Of a DNA stretch of 64,000 bases, positions 7,933 to 17,242 are shown piece by piece. Source of the stretch: Lysobacter sp. (GTDB lineage Bacteria; Pseudomonadota; Gammaproteobacteria; Xanthomonadales; Xanthomonadaceae); contig WYBC01000023.1 in assembly GCA_011526085.1 (NCBI GenBank), forward strand, positions 35,555 through 99,554. The letters run 5' to 3'. Numbering within the stretch: the first letter of the stretch is position 1; each line of letters opens with the position of its first letter. The position numbers and the translations under genes were made by a program. The notes beneath the pieces are model-generated. The model was not told the DNA's origin. It searched no databases and saw only the letters and a program-made list of their open reading frames with translations.

Positions 7933-10900
7933 ATGTCAGAGAGAAGGCAGGCCGCCAGCTGGATCGCCGATGAGTACGGCGGTTCCTACCTGAACAACCC
8001 CGCGCAGCAGAACCGCGATCTGGCCGCCGCCAACGACATGGCGATCCTGATCCAGCAGATGGTCCGCGACCGCGGCGGCGGCGAGGCCGGCTACCGACGG
8101 GCCGGCGAACTGATCAACGAGACCCTCGACGAACTGCGCGCTCGCGCCCCGTTCGGTTTCGTCACCCCGGCCTTCGCCTTGGGCACCACCCAGGTGCTGC
8201 TGGAAAAGGCCAACACCATGGACGGCCCGCAGTTCCTGCAGTATCTGGAGGGCATCCGCGACCGCGACAATCCGCTGTTCTTCTGGCAGCGCGCCACGCT
8301 CGATCCGCTGTTCGACGAAGTGAAGGAGCGCACCCGCGCGCATGTCGAAGAGGTCTACGGCCGCAGCACCTTCACCGTGTTCGACGCCCTGAAGGGGCAG
8401 CGCGGACCCATCGCCTTTTCCGCCGGCGCCGCCGACGCGGTGCTGGACGAAGTGGGCACCGGCGGACGTTCGCTGATCCTGGGCGCATCCAACCCGGTGG
8501 AAGCGGGGCGGCAGGCGGTGGACATGCTGCGCAACCTCGACCGGGTGCCGCAGGCCCTGCAGCAGCAGGTGCGCGAGGCCCAGCAACTGATCCAGGCGGC
8601 CGGGCTGGACGATTACCACAAGGGCTTCCTCACCGTGCGCGTGGCGTTCATCGCCCTCGACGCCGCCGACGTGGTCGAGGCCGGACTGTCGATCGGCAAT
8701 CTCGCCCGCCGTCTGCGCAACGGCGAGATCAACAACATCGGCGACGCCATCCGCGCCCTGGACGAAGGCCCGCAGGTCATGCGCCAGCGCGGCCAGGCCG
8801 GCGACGCCAACGATCTGGCGGCGGGCGATGTGCCGGCGCGCACCCGCACGCCCACCGCCTCCCCCAGCGCCCAGGCGGCGACGCTGACCAACCAGCTGGT
8901 GGAGGGCCTGCCGGCGAATTACCGCGAGCCGTATCGCGAGGCCTTCACCCAGCTGCTGCGCACCAACAACTACGACACGCCGGAGGAGGTCGCCGGTTTC
9001 GCACGCTGGCTGAACGACAATCCGGACCATGCCGTCACCCGGCAGTACCACGAGATCGCACAACAGACCATGCAGCAGCGGGTGGTCTCGGCTTATCCGG
9101 ACCGCGTCGAGTTCGCCTACCAGCGTGCGCTGGACGACACGTTCCGCGATGCCGGGCTGACCACGCCGCAGCAACGCATGGGCTACATGGATGCGTTCAA
9201 CGGCCCCAACGCCGCCGCCTTCCGCACAGCGCTGGACGAGCGCGCGCTGACCCACGTCGTCGACAATTCGCTGCGCCAGATCCCCGAGAACGTGCGCGAC
9301 GCCTATCGCGGCAGTCTGGCCAGCATCCTGAGCGAGCAGGGCTATCTGGGCCAGGGACGCTTCGATCCCGACGGCGCGCAGCAATACATCAACAACCTCG
9401 CGGGCGCGCCGGGCGGGCCGTCGGCGATGGCGGTCCACAACCGCGCGATGAACATCGTTGTGAACGGCGCGGCCGACCGCTTTCCCGACGGGACCGAGGC
9501 CTACTACGCCCGCGCCTACCGCCAGACCTTCGAAGCCGAGAACATCCGCGACCCGAGCGCGGGGCAGCGCTACATCGACAACCTCAACGCTGCGCCGAAC
9601 GGCCCGGCGATGCGCGCGGTGCACAACCGCGCGATCGGCGCCATCGTCGACGACGTGGTCGACAGCGTCCCGCAGAACCTGCAGCCGGCGTATGCGCGCG
9701 CGCTGCGGCTGTCGCTGGACGCCGCCGGCAAGGATTCGCCGCAGGAAGTGCTGGACTATGTCCGCAATCTCACCGATGGCCGCCAGGTGCAGTCGGTCGC
9801 CGCGCTGCACCAGCGCGCCTTCGACAGCGTGATGCAGTCGGCGGTGTCGAGCATCGACGAGCCCTCGCGCGCGGCCTATGCGCAGGCGCTGCGCGAATCG
9901 CTCGACGCCGGCGGCCGCGGCCCGGCCCGCAACGCCGACGGCAGCCCGGCCTGGGACTACGGCAGCGTCGAACGTCTCCAGCAGTACGTGGTCGATCTGT
10001 CGGCGTCGCCGCAGACGATGCAGCGCATCCACGACCGTGCGGACGAACTCCTCGGCCGCAGCCGGACGCCCGACCAGACGCCACCGGTGCAGACGCCACC
10101 GCAGGATCGGGTCGACCCACCGAACAACACGCAGCCGCCGGTGCAGCCGCCGCGGCAGGACCGTGTCGATCCGCCGAACAACAATCAACCGCCAACGCAG
10201 AATCCACCGCCGAACGACCGGCAGGCGCCGGATCCCGATCAGCCCCGGCTCAATCCCTCCTCGCAGCCGAACGATCCGCTGTTGCCCTTCCACGCCGTGG
10301 AACGCGACCAGCGCATGCGTGCCCCCGAGCCGCTGGTGGCACCGAACGGACAGCGTTTCGACGTGATGGGCGTGGACGACGAAGGCCGCCTGCGCCTGCG
10401 TCCCGAAGGCCAGCGCGTGGATGCGCTGCCGTCCGAAGCGATGTTCGAGATGCGCGCGACCACGCCGCAGGCTTTGGCCGAGTCCGGCAATCCGGTGATG
10501 TACGGGCGCGAACCGTGGCTGACCGCCGGCAGGAACGAGAACGGCATCGTCCTGCGCGATCCGCAGAACGCAGAGCGCACGACCGTGGTGCCGGACGCGC
10601 GGGCCGCGGAGATCTTCACGCCGGTCGGGCGCGAGGTGACCTATCAGGGCGAGACCTTGCGCTTCCAGGCGCTGCAGTCCCCGGGCTGGCAGCCCGGCGT
10701 GGATCGGCGCGGGTTCCAGCTGGTCGATCCCGACAATCCCGAGCGCACCGTGTTCGTGCCCGAGAATCGCGCGGTCGATATCCGCATGCGTCTGGGCGAG
10801 GACGGGGAGTACCGCTTCGGCGACGTGCGCCACGGCGTGATCCGGATGCGGCCGATGGAGCCCGATCGCGAGATCAGCATGCCGCTGGCGCTGGGCATGA

Positions 10901-13900
10901 CGTTCGAGGCGCGCCTGCGCGATCGCGAAATGGAAGGGCCGTACCGCATCGCCGTGGGCGAGAACGGCGAGCTGACCGCGACCGGTCGCATCCGCAACGG
11001 CACCGAAGTCACCCAGCGCATCGAACCGTCCGACATCGCGCCGCGCTATGTCGACGTGCGTTCTCCCGATTTCAACGACAGCTTCCAGGTCGACAGTTTC
11101 ATCCACCGGGAGGCCAACACCCGCAACCGCGCGATTTCGACCGAACCGACCGGCCTGCCGCTGCGCGATCCCGCGTTCGGCAATCTCGACGGCACGCCCA
11201 GCCCGCAGCTGGCGCTCGGCGCGCAGTCGTTGCAGACCCAGGCCGACTTCATCCGTCGCAACGCCGGCAATCTCGAACCTGGCCAGACCCCGAGCCTGAC
11301 CGTGTTCAACATCGCCTTCAACAACCAGGGCGAAGCGCGCCAGGTGCTGGACGCGATGAGCGATTTCCGGCAGATGCATCCGGATGCGCCGATCCGGATC
11401 GTGGCCTACGAGCCGAGCTTCCGTTCGTTCGAGGGCAGGGACGGTTTCGACGAACTGCAGCGGATCATCCAGCGCGACCGCATCCAGGTCGAGTTCTTCG
11501 GCAACGATCCCGCGCAGCGCGAGGTGATCCACGCCAAGGGCGTGGCGGTGAACGATCAGGTGCTCTTCAGCACCGGTGCGGTGATCGATGGCTCCAGCCA
11601 GAAGGCCGACATCAGCGTGCCGCTGCCGCCGGATGCCGCGCGCGCCTTCAACGCCTATCTCAACGAAGCGGTGATCGGCGACGCCAGCGTCGCCCGCCGT
11701 CAGGAGCTGACCGCCAACGCCGCGCGCGAAGGCGTGCTGATCAACGATCCCGAAGCGCGTCTGCCGTACATCGCCCGCGCCCAGGACGGCCTGATCCGCG
11801 GCGCCGAGCGCGAGCTCACGGTCAGCGTGAGCGAGCTGCGCAATCCCGAGACCACGCGCGCGATCATCGAACGCGCCGAGGCCGGCGTGAACGTGCAGGT
11901 GCAGTTCCGCGAGATGGACTCCGAATCGCGGCGGCTGCTGGCCGACGCCCAGCAGCGGTTGCCGAACCTCAAGGTCGAAGATGTCTCCGCGTGGCAGCCG
12001 CGTCCGCACTACAACGTCATCATCGCCGACCGCGAACAGGCCTACGTCGGCACCGCCTACCTGTGGCAGAACCAGCAGGACATGCTGCAGCACGGTCGCT
12101 CGTTCGAGAACGGCGTGCTGCTGCAGGGCGACGCCGTGCAGCGCCTGCAGGCGCAGATGGAGGCGTTACGGTCGCTGCAGCCGGCGAACCCGGGCCAGCG
12201 CCTGCTCAATCCCGCGCCGGACGACGCACCCGACGTGGGCGTGCGGCTGCGCAACGAGACCACCGGTTCGATCTCGATCAGCGCGCCGCCGGGCAGCAGC
12301 ATCGGCGTGGACGTGCGCGACAGCACCGTCAACGGTTCGATCCAGACCGTCTCCGGCAGCGGCAACGTGCAGGTCGCCGGCGACGGTCTCCGGGTCGACG
12401 GCCGCACCGTGCTCCCGGACGCCAACGGCAACGTGCAGGTCACGGACGGTGCCGGTCTCGGCATCACGCTGAACAACCCGGGCACCTCCGGCAACGGCGA
12501 CACCACCATCCGGCTCGACGGCAGTCGCGTCGACGGCAGCGTGCAGTCGGCGATCGGCACCGGCAACGTGCAGATCTCCGGCAACGGCAACGATGTCCGT
12601 ATCGACACCCCGGTGCAGGATCCGGGCAATCCGCCGGGCGCGGGGGCCGATCGGACCCCGATCCGGGTCGAGAACGATCAGACCCTGCGCGGCGAGATCT
12701 CGAACGGCAACAACAACGTCTCGGTGGTGGGTCGCGACAACCATGTCGACGTCCAGCAGTCCGGTACGCCGGTGCGGGACCCGAGGACGGACCGCAGCGT
12801 CTCCATCGCCGGCGACGTCGCCGACTCGACGATCACCACCGGCAACGAAAACGTCGCCGTCATCGGTAGCGAAAACCGCGTGGGCGTCGCCGCGAGCGAC
12901 CGTCAGGTCGCGGTCGACGGCGGCGCGATCCGGGTCGATCCGCGGGCAGACAGCGCGCAGTCCATCGTCGGCGACCGGAACACCCAGATCGATGCAGGCG
13001 AAGCGCGGATCAACGGCGATCGCCGGCAGACGGTCACCGGCGGCGACGACAACGTCCAGACCCAGAACCTCGGCGCCAACGTCACCGCGGGCAGCGTGAC
13101 CCAGACCATCGACGGCCGCTCCGGTTCGCGGCAGCAGATCGGCGACGACGTGCCGTCGCCGCAGTCGTCCGGCGAGAGTCCCGGCGACGGCGCGAGCCGG
13201 TCCGATCGCGATCGCCGGGCGCTGCCTCCCGCTTCGCAGCCGGACGATCCGCTGTTGCCGTTCCATGCCGTTCCGCGCGGAGAACGCATGCAGCCGCCCG
13301 ACCCGATCGTGGTCGCCGGCCGCAGCTACGACGTGCTGGGCATGAACGCCAACGGCGAGCTGCATCTGCGACCGCCGACCGACAACGTGCGCACGGTGCC
13401 CGACAACGCCATGTTCGTGCTGACGCCGACAACGGCCACGGATCTGCGGCCGGGTGCGGATGTCGTCTACAGCGGGCGCACCTGGCGGATGGGAGAGCCG
13501 GTGGAAGCGGGCCAATCCCCCGGCGTCACCGAGCGCAGTTACCGGCTGATCGACCCCCACAACGAGGCCGCCACCGCGCTCGTGCCGGAGTCGAACGCGA
13601 ACGCGATCTTCAGGCGCGTGGGTCGCGAGGTCACCTACGACGACAAAACGTGGGAATTCGGCGCCGCCACGGGGCGCGGTTACGTGCTGATCGATCCGGC
13701 GAATCGCGAAAATACCAGGACCGTGCCGTTGGATGAGGCGGACCAGATCCGGATGCGTTTCGCCGGCGGCACCGAATACACCCTGCAGGGACTGAAGAAC
13801 GGCGTGCTGCGGGTCGCGCCTTCCGAGCCGGCCGGCGATCTCTCGTACCGGCCATCCGCCGGAGAGACCTTCGAGGCCCGGTTGAACAATCGCGAGCTCG

Positions 13901-15660
13901 AGGGCGTGTACACCATCCGGGTCGGCGAGAACGGCGAGCTCACCGCCAGTGGCCGCATCCGCAACGGCACCGAGGTCACCGAACGCATCCAGCCGTCCGA
14001 CATCGCGCCGCGCTACGCCAGCGTCGATTCGCCCGATTTCAATCAGCGGTTCCAGGTCGATGCGTTCCTGCATCGCGAGGCGGAAACCCGCGCGCGTTCG
14101 ATCGCCACCGAACCGACCGGCCTGCCCGTGCGCGATCCCAATCTGGGCGCGATGTCCGAGACCGTCAGGCCCCAGGTGCTGCGTGGCGTCGACGGGCTGG
14201 ACGCGCAGGCGGATTTCATCCGCCGCCATGCCGGCGAAGTCACGCCCGGCTCAGAGCCGCGCCTGACCGTGTTCAATATCGGCTTCAGCAATCAGGGCGA
14301 GGCCCAGCGCGTGGTCGATGCCATGGTCGATTTCCGCCGCGAGCATCCCGACGCGCGCATCGAGGTGGTGGCGGAACGCACGCGATTCGAATCCGCCTCG
14401 CGCGCCCCGGGCTACGATGCGTTCCTGCAGACGCTGCGCGACAACGGCGTGCAATTGAATTTCTTCGAGAACGGCGATACCTCGCGACAGGTGATCCATG
14501 CGAAGGGCGTGATCGTCAACGACCAGGTGTTGTTCACCACCGGCGCGGTCATCGACGGATCGAAGAACAAGGTCGACATCGCGACCGAATTGCCTCCGGA
14601 CGCGGCCCGGAGCTTCATCCGTTTCTTCGATCAGGGCATCAATGGCAACGCCGATCCGGCGACCCGCCAGCAGATGCTCGCCGACATGTCGCGACAAGGC
14701 GTGCTGGTGGACGATCCGGTGACGCGCACGCCCTACATTTCGCGGACCCAGGACGCGCTGATCCAGGGCGCCGAGAACAAACTCTTCGTCAGTCTCAGCG
14801 ACCTGACCAATCCCGACACCACGCGGGCCATCATCGATCGCGTCGGCAACGGCGTGAACGTCGAAATCCAGTACCGCGAGATGGATCCGACCTCGCGGCA
14901 ACTGCTGGATCAGGCCATGCAGCAGTATCCGGACCGGTTGCGGGTGGAGAACATTTCGAATTGGGATCCTCGTCCGCACTACAACGTCATCGTCGCCGAC
15001 GACCGCCAGGGATACGTCGGCACGTCCTATCTGTGGCCGAACCAGCAGCAACAGATCCATCACACCCGTTCGTTCGAGAACGGGGTGTTGCTGCAGGGCG
15101 AATCGGTGCGGCAGCTGGTGGACCAGCTCGACGAACTGAGACGTTCGCAACAGCCCGATCTCCGCTCGAATGCGCAGACTTCCGACCGCATGGGCGGGTT
15201 GTCGACGCCGCCGGGCGATGCCGCGCGCATCGCGCTTGATGCACCGGCGCAAGCCGCGCGCGAGCCCGGCCTCGACGACCCGCGTCATCCGAATCACACG
15301 ATGTTCGCCAGCGCGCTGGATCGCATCCAGGCGTTCGAGCGCGGTCGCGGCATCGACTCGGGCGAATTCGGACGCAATCTCGCCGGCGATCTGACCGTGC
15401 GTGCGGTCGAAGCCGGCCTGCCGCAGATCAGTCACGTCGCCTTCAACGCCGAGGGCACCCGCGCCTTCGCGGTGGATACGCAGAACCTCGACGCCGAATG
15501 GCGGCGCGTGGCCTACACCGACGTGGCCAGCGCGGGGCAGCAGTCGCTCGCCGCCAGCAGCGAACGACTGCGCGAGTCGCAGGCCCAGGCGATGCTGCTG
15601 CAGTCGAACCCGCAGCCGGCGCCCGACGAACAGGCGCGCAGCGGGGCGCGGATGGTCTGA
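7933..15660 (+). CDS. Giant duplicated PLD-like protein with XVIPCD-like tail (predicted T4SS effector)
   Basis: A 2575-residue protein without a signal peptide. Residues 1-310 are helical. Residues 318 to about 712 hold roughly six helical repeats of 75-80 residues containing AYxRAL and HNRA blocks. A Pro/Gln-rich linker spans about 712-775. Module A starts with SQPNDPLLPFHAV (777), and module B starts with SQPDDPLLPFHAV (1768). Each has beta-rich domains and then PLD-like halves: HAKGVAVN (H1200) with HYNVIIAD (H1359), and HAKGVIVN (H2189) with HYNVIVAD (H2349). Residues about 1435-1735 form an Asn/Gly/Val-rich repetitive beta segment. The tail (2447-2575), with LDDPRHPNHTMF, resembles XVIPCD, the VirD4-recruitment domain of Xanthomonas-type T4SS toxins. 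Function as an interbacterial toxin is inferred; no secretion genes lie in this window. Confidence 0.8.
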   Translation: MSERRQAASWIADEYGGSYLNNPAQQNRDLAAANDMAILIQQMVRDRGGGEAGYRRAGELINETLDELRARAPFGFVTPAFALGTTQVLLEKANTMDGPQFLQYLEGIRDRDNPLFFWQRATLDPLFDEVKERTRAHVEEVYGRSTFTVFDALKGQRGPIAFSAGAADAVLDEVGTGGRSLILGASNPVEAGRQAVDMLRNLDRVPQALQQQVREAQQLIQAAGLDDYHKGFLTVRVAFIALDAADVVEAGLSIGNLARRLRNGEINNIGDAIRALDEGPQVMRQRGQAGDANDLAAGDVPARTRTPTASPSAQAATLTNQLVEGLPANYREPYREAFTQLLRTNNYDTPEEVAGFARWLNDNPDHAVTRQYHEIAQQTMQQRVVSAYPDRVEFAYQRALDDTFRDAGLTTPQQRMGYMDAFNGPNAAAFRTALDERALTHVVDNSLRQIPENVRDAYRGSLASILSEQGYLGQGRFDPDGAQQYINNLAGAPGGPSAMAVHNRAMNIVVNGAADRFPDGTEAYYARAYRQTFEAENIRDPSAGQRYIDNLNAAPNGPAMRAVHNRAIGAIVDDVVDSVPQNLQPAYARALRLSLDAAGKDSPQEVLDYVRNLTDGRQVQSVAALHQRAFDSVMQSAVSSIDEPSRAAYAQALRESLDAGGRGPARNADGSPAWDYGSVERLQQYVVDLSASPQTMQRIHDRADELLGRSRTPDQTPPVQTPPQDRVDPPNNTQPPVQPPRQDRVDPPNNNQPPTQNPPPNDRQAPDPDQPRLNPSSQPNDPLLPFHAVERDQRMRAPEPLVAPNGQRFDVMGVDDEGRLRLRPEGQRVDALPSEAMFEMRATTPQALAESGNPVMYGREPWLTAGRNENGIVLRDPQNAERTTVVPDARAAEIFTPVGREVTYQGETLRFQALQSPGWQPGVDRRGFQLVDPDNPERTVFVPENRAVDIRMRLGEDGEYRFGDVRHGVIRMRPMEPDREISMPLALGMTFEARLRDREMEGPYRIAVGENGELTATGRIRNGTEVTQRIEPSDIAPRYVDVRSPDFNDSFQVDSFIHREANTRNRAISTEPTGLPLRDPAFGNLDGTPSPQLALGAQSLQTQADFIRRNAGNLEPGQTPSLTVFNIAFNNQGEARQVLDAMSDFRQMHPDAPIRIVAYEPSFRSFEGRDGFDELQRIIQRDRIQVEFFGNDPAQREVIHAKGVAVNDQVLFSTGAVIDGSSQKADISVPLPPDAARAFNAYLNEAVIGDASVARRQELTANAAREGVLINDPEARLPYIARAQDGLIRGAERELTVSVSELRNPETTRAIIERAEAGVNVQVQFREMDSESRRLLADAQQRLPNLKVEDVSAWQPRPHYNVIIADREQAYVGTAYLWQNQQDMLQHGRSFENGVLLQGDAVQRLQAQMEALRSLQPANPGQRLLNPAPDDAPDVGVRLRNETTGSISISAPPGSSIGVDVRDSTVNGSIQTVSGSGNVQVAGDGLRVDGRTVLPDANGNVQVTDGAGLGITLNNPGTSGNGDTTIRLDGSRVDGSVQSAIGTGNVQISGNGNDVRIDTPVQDPGNPPGAGADRTPIRVENDQTLRGEISNGNNNVSVVGRDNHVDVQQSGTPVRDPRTDRSVSIAGDVADSTITTGNENVAVIGSENRVGVAASDRQVAVDGGAIRVDPRADSAQSIVGDRNTQIDAGEARINGDRRQTVTGGDDNVQTQNLGANVTAGSVTQTIDGRSGSRQQIGDDVPSPQSSGESPGDGASRSDRDRRALPPASQPDDPLLPFHAVPRGERMQPPDPIVVAGRSYDVLGMNANGELHLRPPTDNVRTVPDNAMFVLTPTTATDLRPGADVVYSGRTWRMGEPVEAGQSPGVTERSYRLIDPHNEAATALVPESNANAIFRRVGREVTYDDKTWEFGAATGRGYVLIDPANRENTRTVPLDEADQIRMRFAGGTEYTLQGLKNGVLRVAPSEPAGDLSYRPSAGETFEARLNNRELEGVYTIRVGENGELTASGRIRNGTEVTERIQPSDIAPRYASVDSPDFNQRFQVDAFLHREAETRARSIATEPTGLPVRDPNLGAMSETVRPQVLRGVDGLDAQADFIRRHAGEVTPGSEPRLTVFNIGFSNQGEAQRVVDAMVDFRREHPDARIEVVAERTRFESASRAPGYDAFLQTLRDNGVQLNFFENGDTSRQVIHAKGVIVNDQVLFTTGAVIDGSKNKVDIATELPPDAARSFIRFFDQGINGNADPATRQQMLADMSRQGVLVDDPVTRTPYISRTQDALIQGAENKLFVSLSDLTNPDTTRAIIDRVGNGVNVEIQYREMDPTSRQLLDQAMQQYPDRLRVENISNWDPRPHYNVIVADDRQGYVGTSYLWPNQQQQIHHTRSFENGVLLQGESVRQLVDQLDELRRSQQPDLRSNAQTSDRMGGLSTPPGDAARIALDAPAQAAREPGLDDPRHPNHTMFASALDRIQAFERGRGIDSGEFGRNLAGDLTVRAVEAGLPQISHVAFNAEGTRAFAVDTQNLDAEWRRVAYTDVASAGQQSLAASSERLRESQAQAMLLQSNPQPAPDEQARSGARMV

Positions 15661-15685
15661 ACCCGTCCGCCGCCCCGCCCGAGGC

Positions 15686-16204
15686 TTACAACTGCATCGG
15701 TTTCGCCTGGAACACCAGCACCTGGCCGCCGTCGCCGGTCAGGCGCAGGCGATAGGGCATCGGTTCCAGCAGTTCCGCCTGGAACGACTGGTTCATCAGT
15801 TCGACGAAGCTGCGGTCGGCGAGGTTCTTGTCGTCGCTGCACGACATGCGGGTGGTGATCGCGACGTCGAAGGTCATCCGCTTGCCGGACACGGTGTAGG
15901 TGCCGCGGATGGTGTTGCAGCCGCCGTTGGCGCTGATCCCCTCGCGGTCGAAGCTGATGTCGAAGGCGATGCCCGGTGCGCGCACCGCGGCCGCGCCGTC
16001 GCCGCCGCTCGCCGAATCCAGGCGCCAGCCTCCGGTGTTGATCAGTTCGTCGCGGTCCACGCGCAGGCTGCGTTCGCCGCCGCTGCCCGCGGCGGCGGCG
16101 TCGCCGGCGGCATCCGGCGTGGTTCCGGTGGTGGCGCCGGCATGCGCGCAGGCGGCGGTGGTCAGCATCAGGGCGGTGGCGATCATGGCGTTGCGGAGGC
16201 TCAT
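15686..16204 (-). CDS. META/HslJ-domain lipoprotein
   Basis: A 172-residue protein with a lipoprotein-like N-terminus (MSLRNAMIATALMLTTAAC). After a Gly/Ala-rich linker it has one META domain: WRLDS, NGGCNTIRGTYTVSGKRM, TTRMSC, and a final LRLTG...LVFQ strand. META/HslJ domains are periplasmic or outer-membrane modules linked to stress and novobiocin resistance in E. coli. The start at 16204 gives the lipoprotein signal; longer in-frame versions overlap the neighbour. It converges on the giant PLD-like gene with 25 bases between stops. The gene is 53 bases downstream of a second META gene on the same strand. Confidence 0.82.
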   Translation of the reverse strand: MSLRNAMIATALMLTTAACAHAGATTGTTPDAAGDAAAAGSGGERSLRVDRDELINTGGWRLDSASGGDGAAAVRAPGIAFDISFDREGISANGGCNTIRGTYTVSGKRMTFDVAITTRMSCSDDKNLADRSFVELMNQSFQAELLEPMPYRLRLTGDGGQVLVFQAKPMQL

Positions 16205-16257
16205 CGTCGGAGTCCGGAAGCGAAAGGAAGGGACGGCGGGTGCGGCGGTCGCGCGGT

Positions 16258-17079
16258 TCAGGGTTGGACCATTTCGGATTCGATCGCGGTGTCCAGGATG
16301 TACGCGACCTGGGGGGCGTCGGCGGGTGCGTTGCGGATGGTGAAGCGTTTCACCCGCAGCACGGTGCGGATGCCGGGTTCGTGGGTGAAGCCTTCGATGC
16401 GGAGGCCGCTGGTCTGCCACGGGCCGGGCTCGCCGATGCGCAGCCCGTTCTCGTCGTAGCGCAGTTCGCGGGTCTGCAGGCACGGCACCGTCCTCGGCGC
16501 CAGGCCGGGTCGGCACGGCTTCGTCTGCGGCGCGACTTCGAAGTAGACCGTTTCGCCCGCGCCGCCGTAGCGGGTTTCCGGGGTGGGCGCGCCGACAAAG
16601 CGCAGCACGTCGCCGTTGGCGGCGGTCCACACCAGCTGCGGCGGATCGCTCTCGCGCAGCGCGATGCGGGCGGCGCCCTGCAGGCGTAGCGAGATCGCGC
16701 CGTCGAGTGCCATGATCGGCGCGTCCAGGCAGGCCATCTTGGTCGAGATCAAACGCTCGACCCGTGCCTGGTCGCCGTCGAAGCGGATGGTGCCGGCCAT
16801 CTGGTTGCAGGCGTTGAGCACCGCGATCCGGCCGTTCGCGATGTTGAACTGCAGCGGCTGTTCCGGCCGCACCAGCAGGGCGTCGATGCGCTTGCCCTGC
16901 GCGTCGGTCGCCTCCTGCAGCCGCCAGTAATAGCCGGCGAGCGCATCGGTCGCGGTCGTTGCCGGCGGCTCGTCGCCGCCGACCCGCGCCGGATCCGCGT
17001 GGGCGGCCTCGGGCGTGCGTGCGCAGGCGGCGAGGCTGAGCGTCAGCATGAGGGGAAACAGCAGAACGGATCGGGTCAT
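16258..17079 (-). CDS. META plus DUF4377-like lipoprotein
   Basis: A 273-residue protein whose signal ends in a clear lipobox (LTLSLAAC). Residues about 45-150 form a META domain (YYWRLQEATD, NACNQMAGTIRFDG, STKMAC, IALRE). The C-terminal part (ETVYFEVAPQTKPC, PCLQTRELRYDE, then a basic strand ending ESEMVQP) matches the DUF4377 layout often fused to META. GGAG lies 8 bases before the chosen ATG; an ATG four codons upstream is less likely. It shares strand and domain type with the next gene, so the two probably form an envelope-stress pair. Confidence 0.78.
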   Translation of the reverse strand: MTRSVLLFPLMLTLSLAACARTPEAAHADPARVGGDEPPATTATDALAGYYWRLQEATDAQGKRIDALLVRPEQPLQFNIANGRIAVLNACNQMAGTIRFDGDQARVERLISTKMACLDAPIMALDGAISLRLQGAARIALRESDPPQLVWTAANGDVLRFVGAPTPETRYGGAGETVYFEVAPQTKPCRPGLAPRTVPCLQTRELRYDENGLRIGEPGPWQTSGLRIEGFTHEPGIRTVLRVKRFTIRNAPADAPQVAYILDTAIESEMVQP

Positions 17080-17242
17080 GTCGGGCTCCATGGGTGCAGG
17101 TGGCGCGCGCGTGCTGGCATGCGCTATGTCGAACACTTCCTTGCAACGTGCGGCGGGGCGATCGGGGGTTGCCGTCGCGGCGTCGTGAGGCCGCACCATA
17201 CACCGGCCGGATGCGGTGTGCGTCCGGCCCGGCGCGCGGCGT

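Noticed and set aside
7933..8860. A Sec or lipoprotein signal on the giant PLD-like protein
   Set aside because: The first residues (MSERRQAASWIADEYGG) are polar and no hydrophobic segment follows, in line with C-terminal T4SS targeting.
7936..12093. A 1385-codon open frame on the minus strand opposite the giant PLD-like gene
   Set aside because: It is a GC-bias shadow: the plus strand has clear domains, duplication and motifs, while this frame is low-complexity in His/Arg/Gly and has no domain.
15686..17079. The META lipoproteins as immunity proteins for the giant effector
   Set aside because: They belong to a known envelope-stress family, are convergent rather than co-oriented, and have clear META motifs. 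No sequence evidence ties them to immunity.
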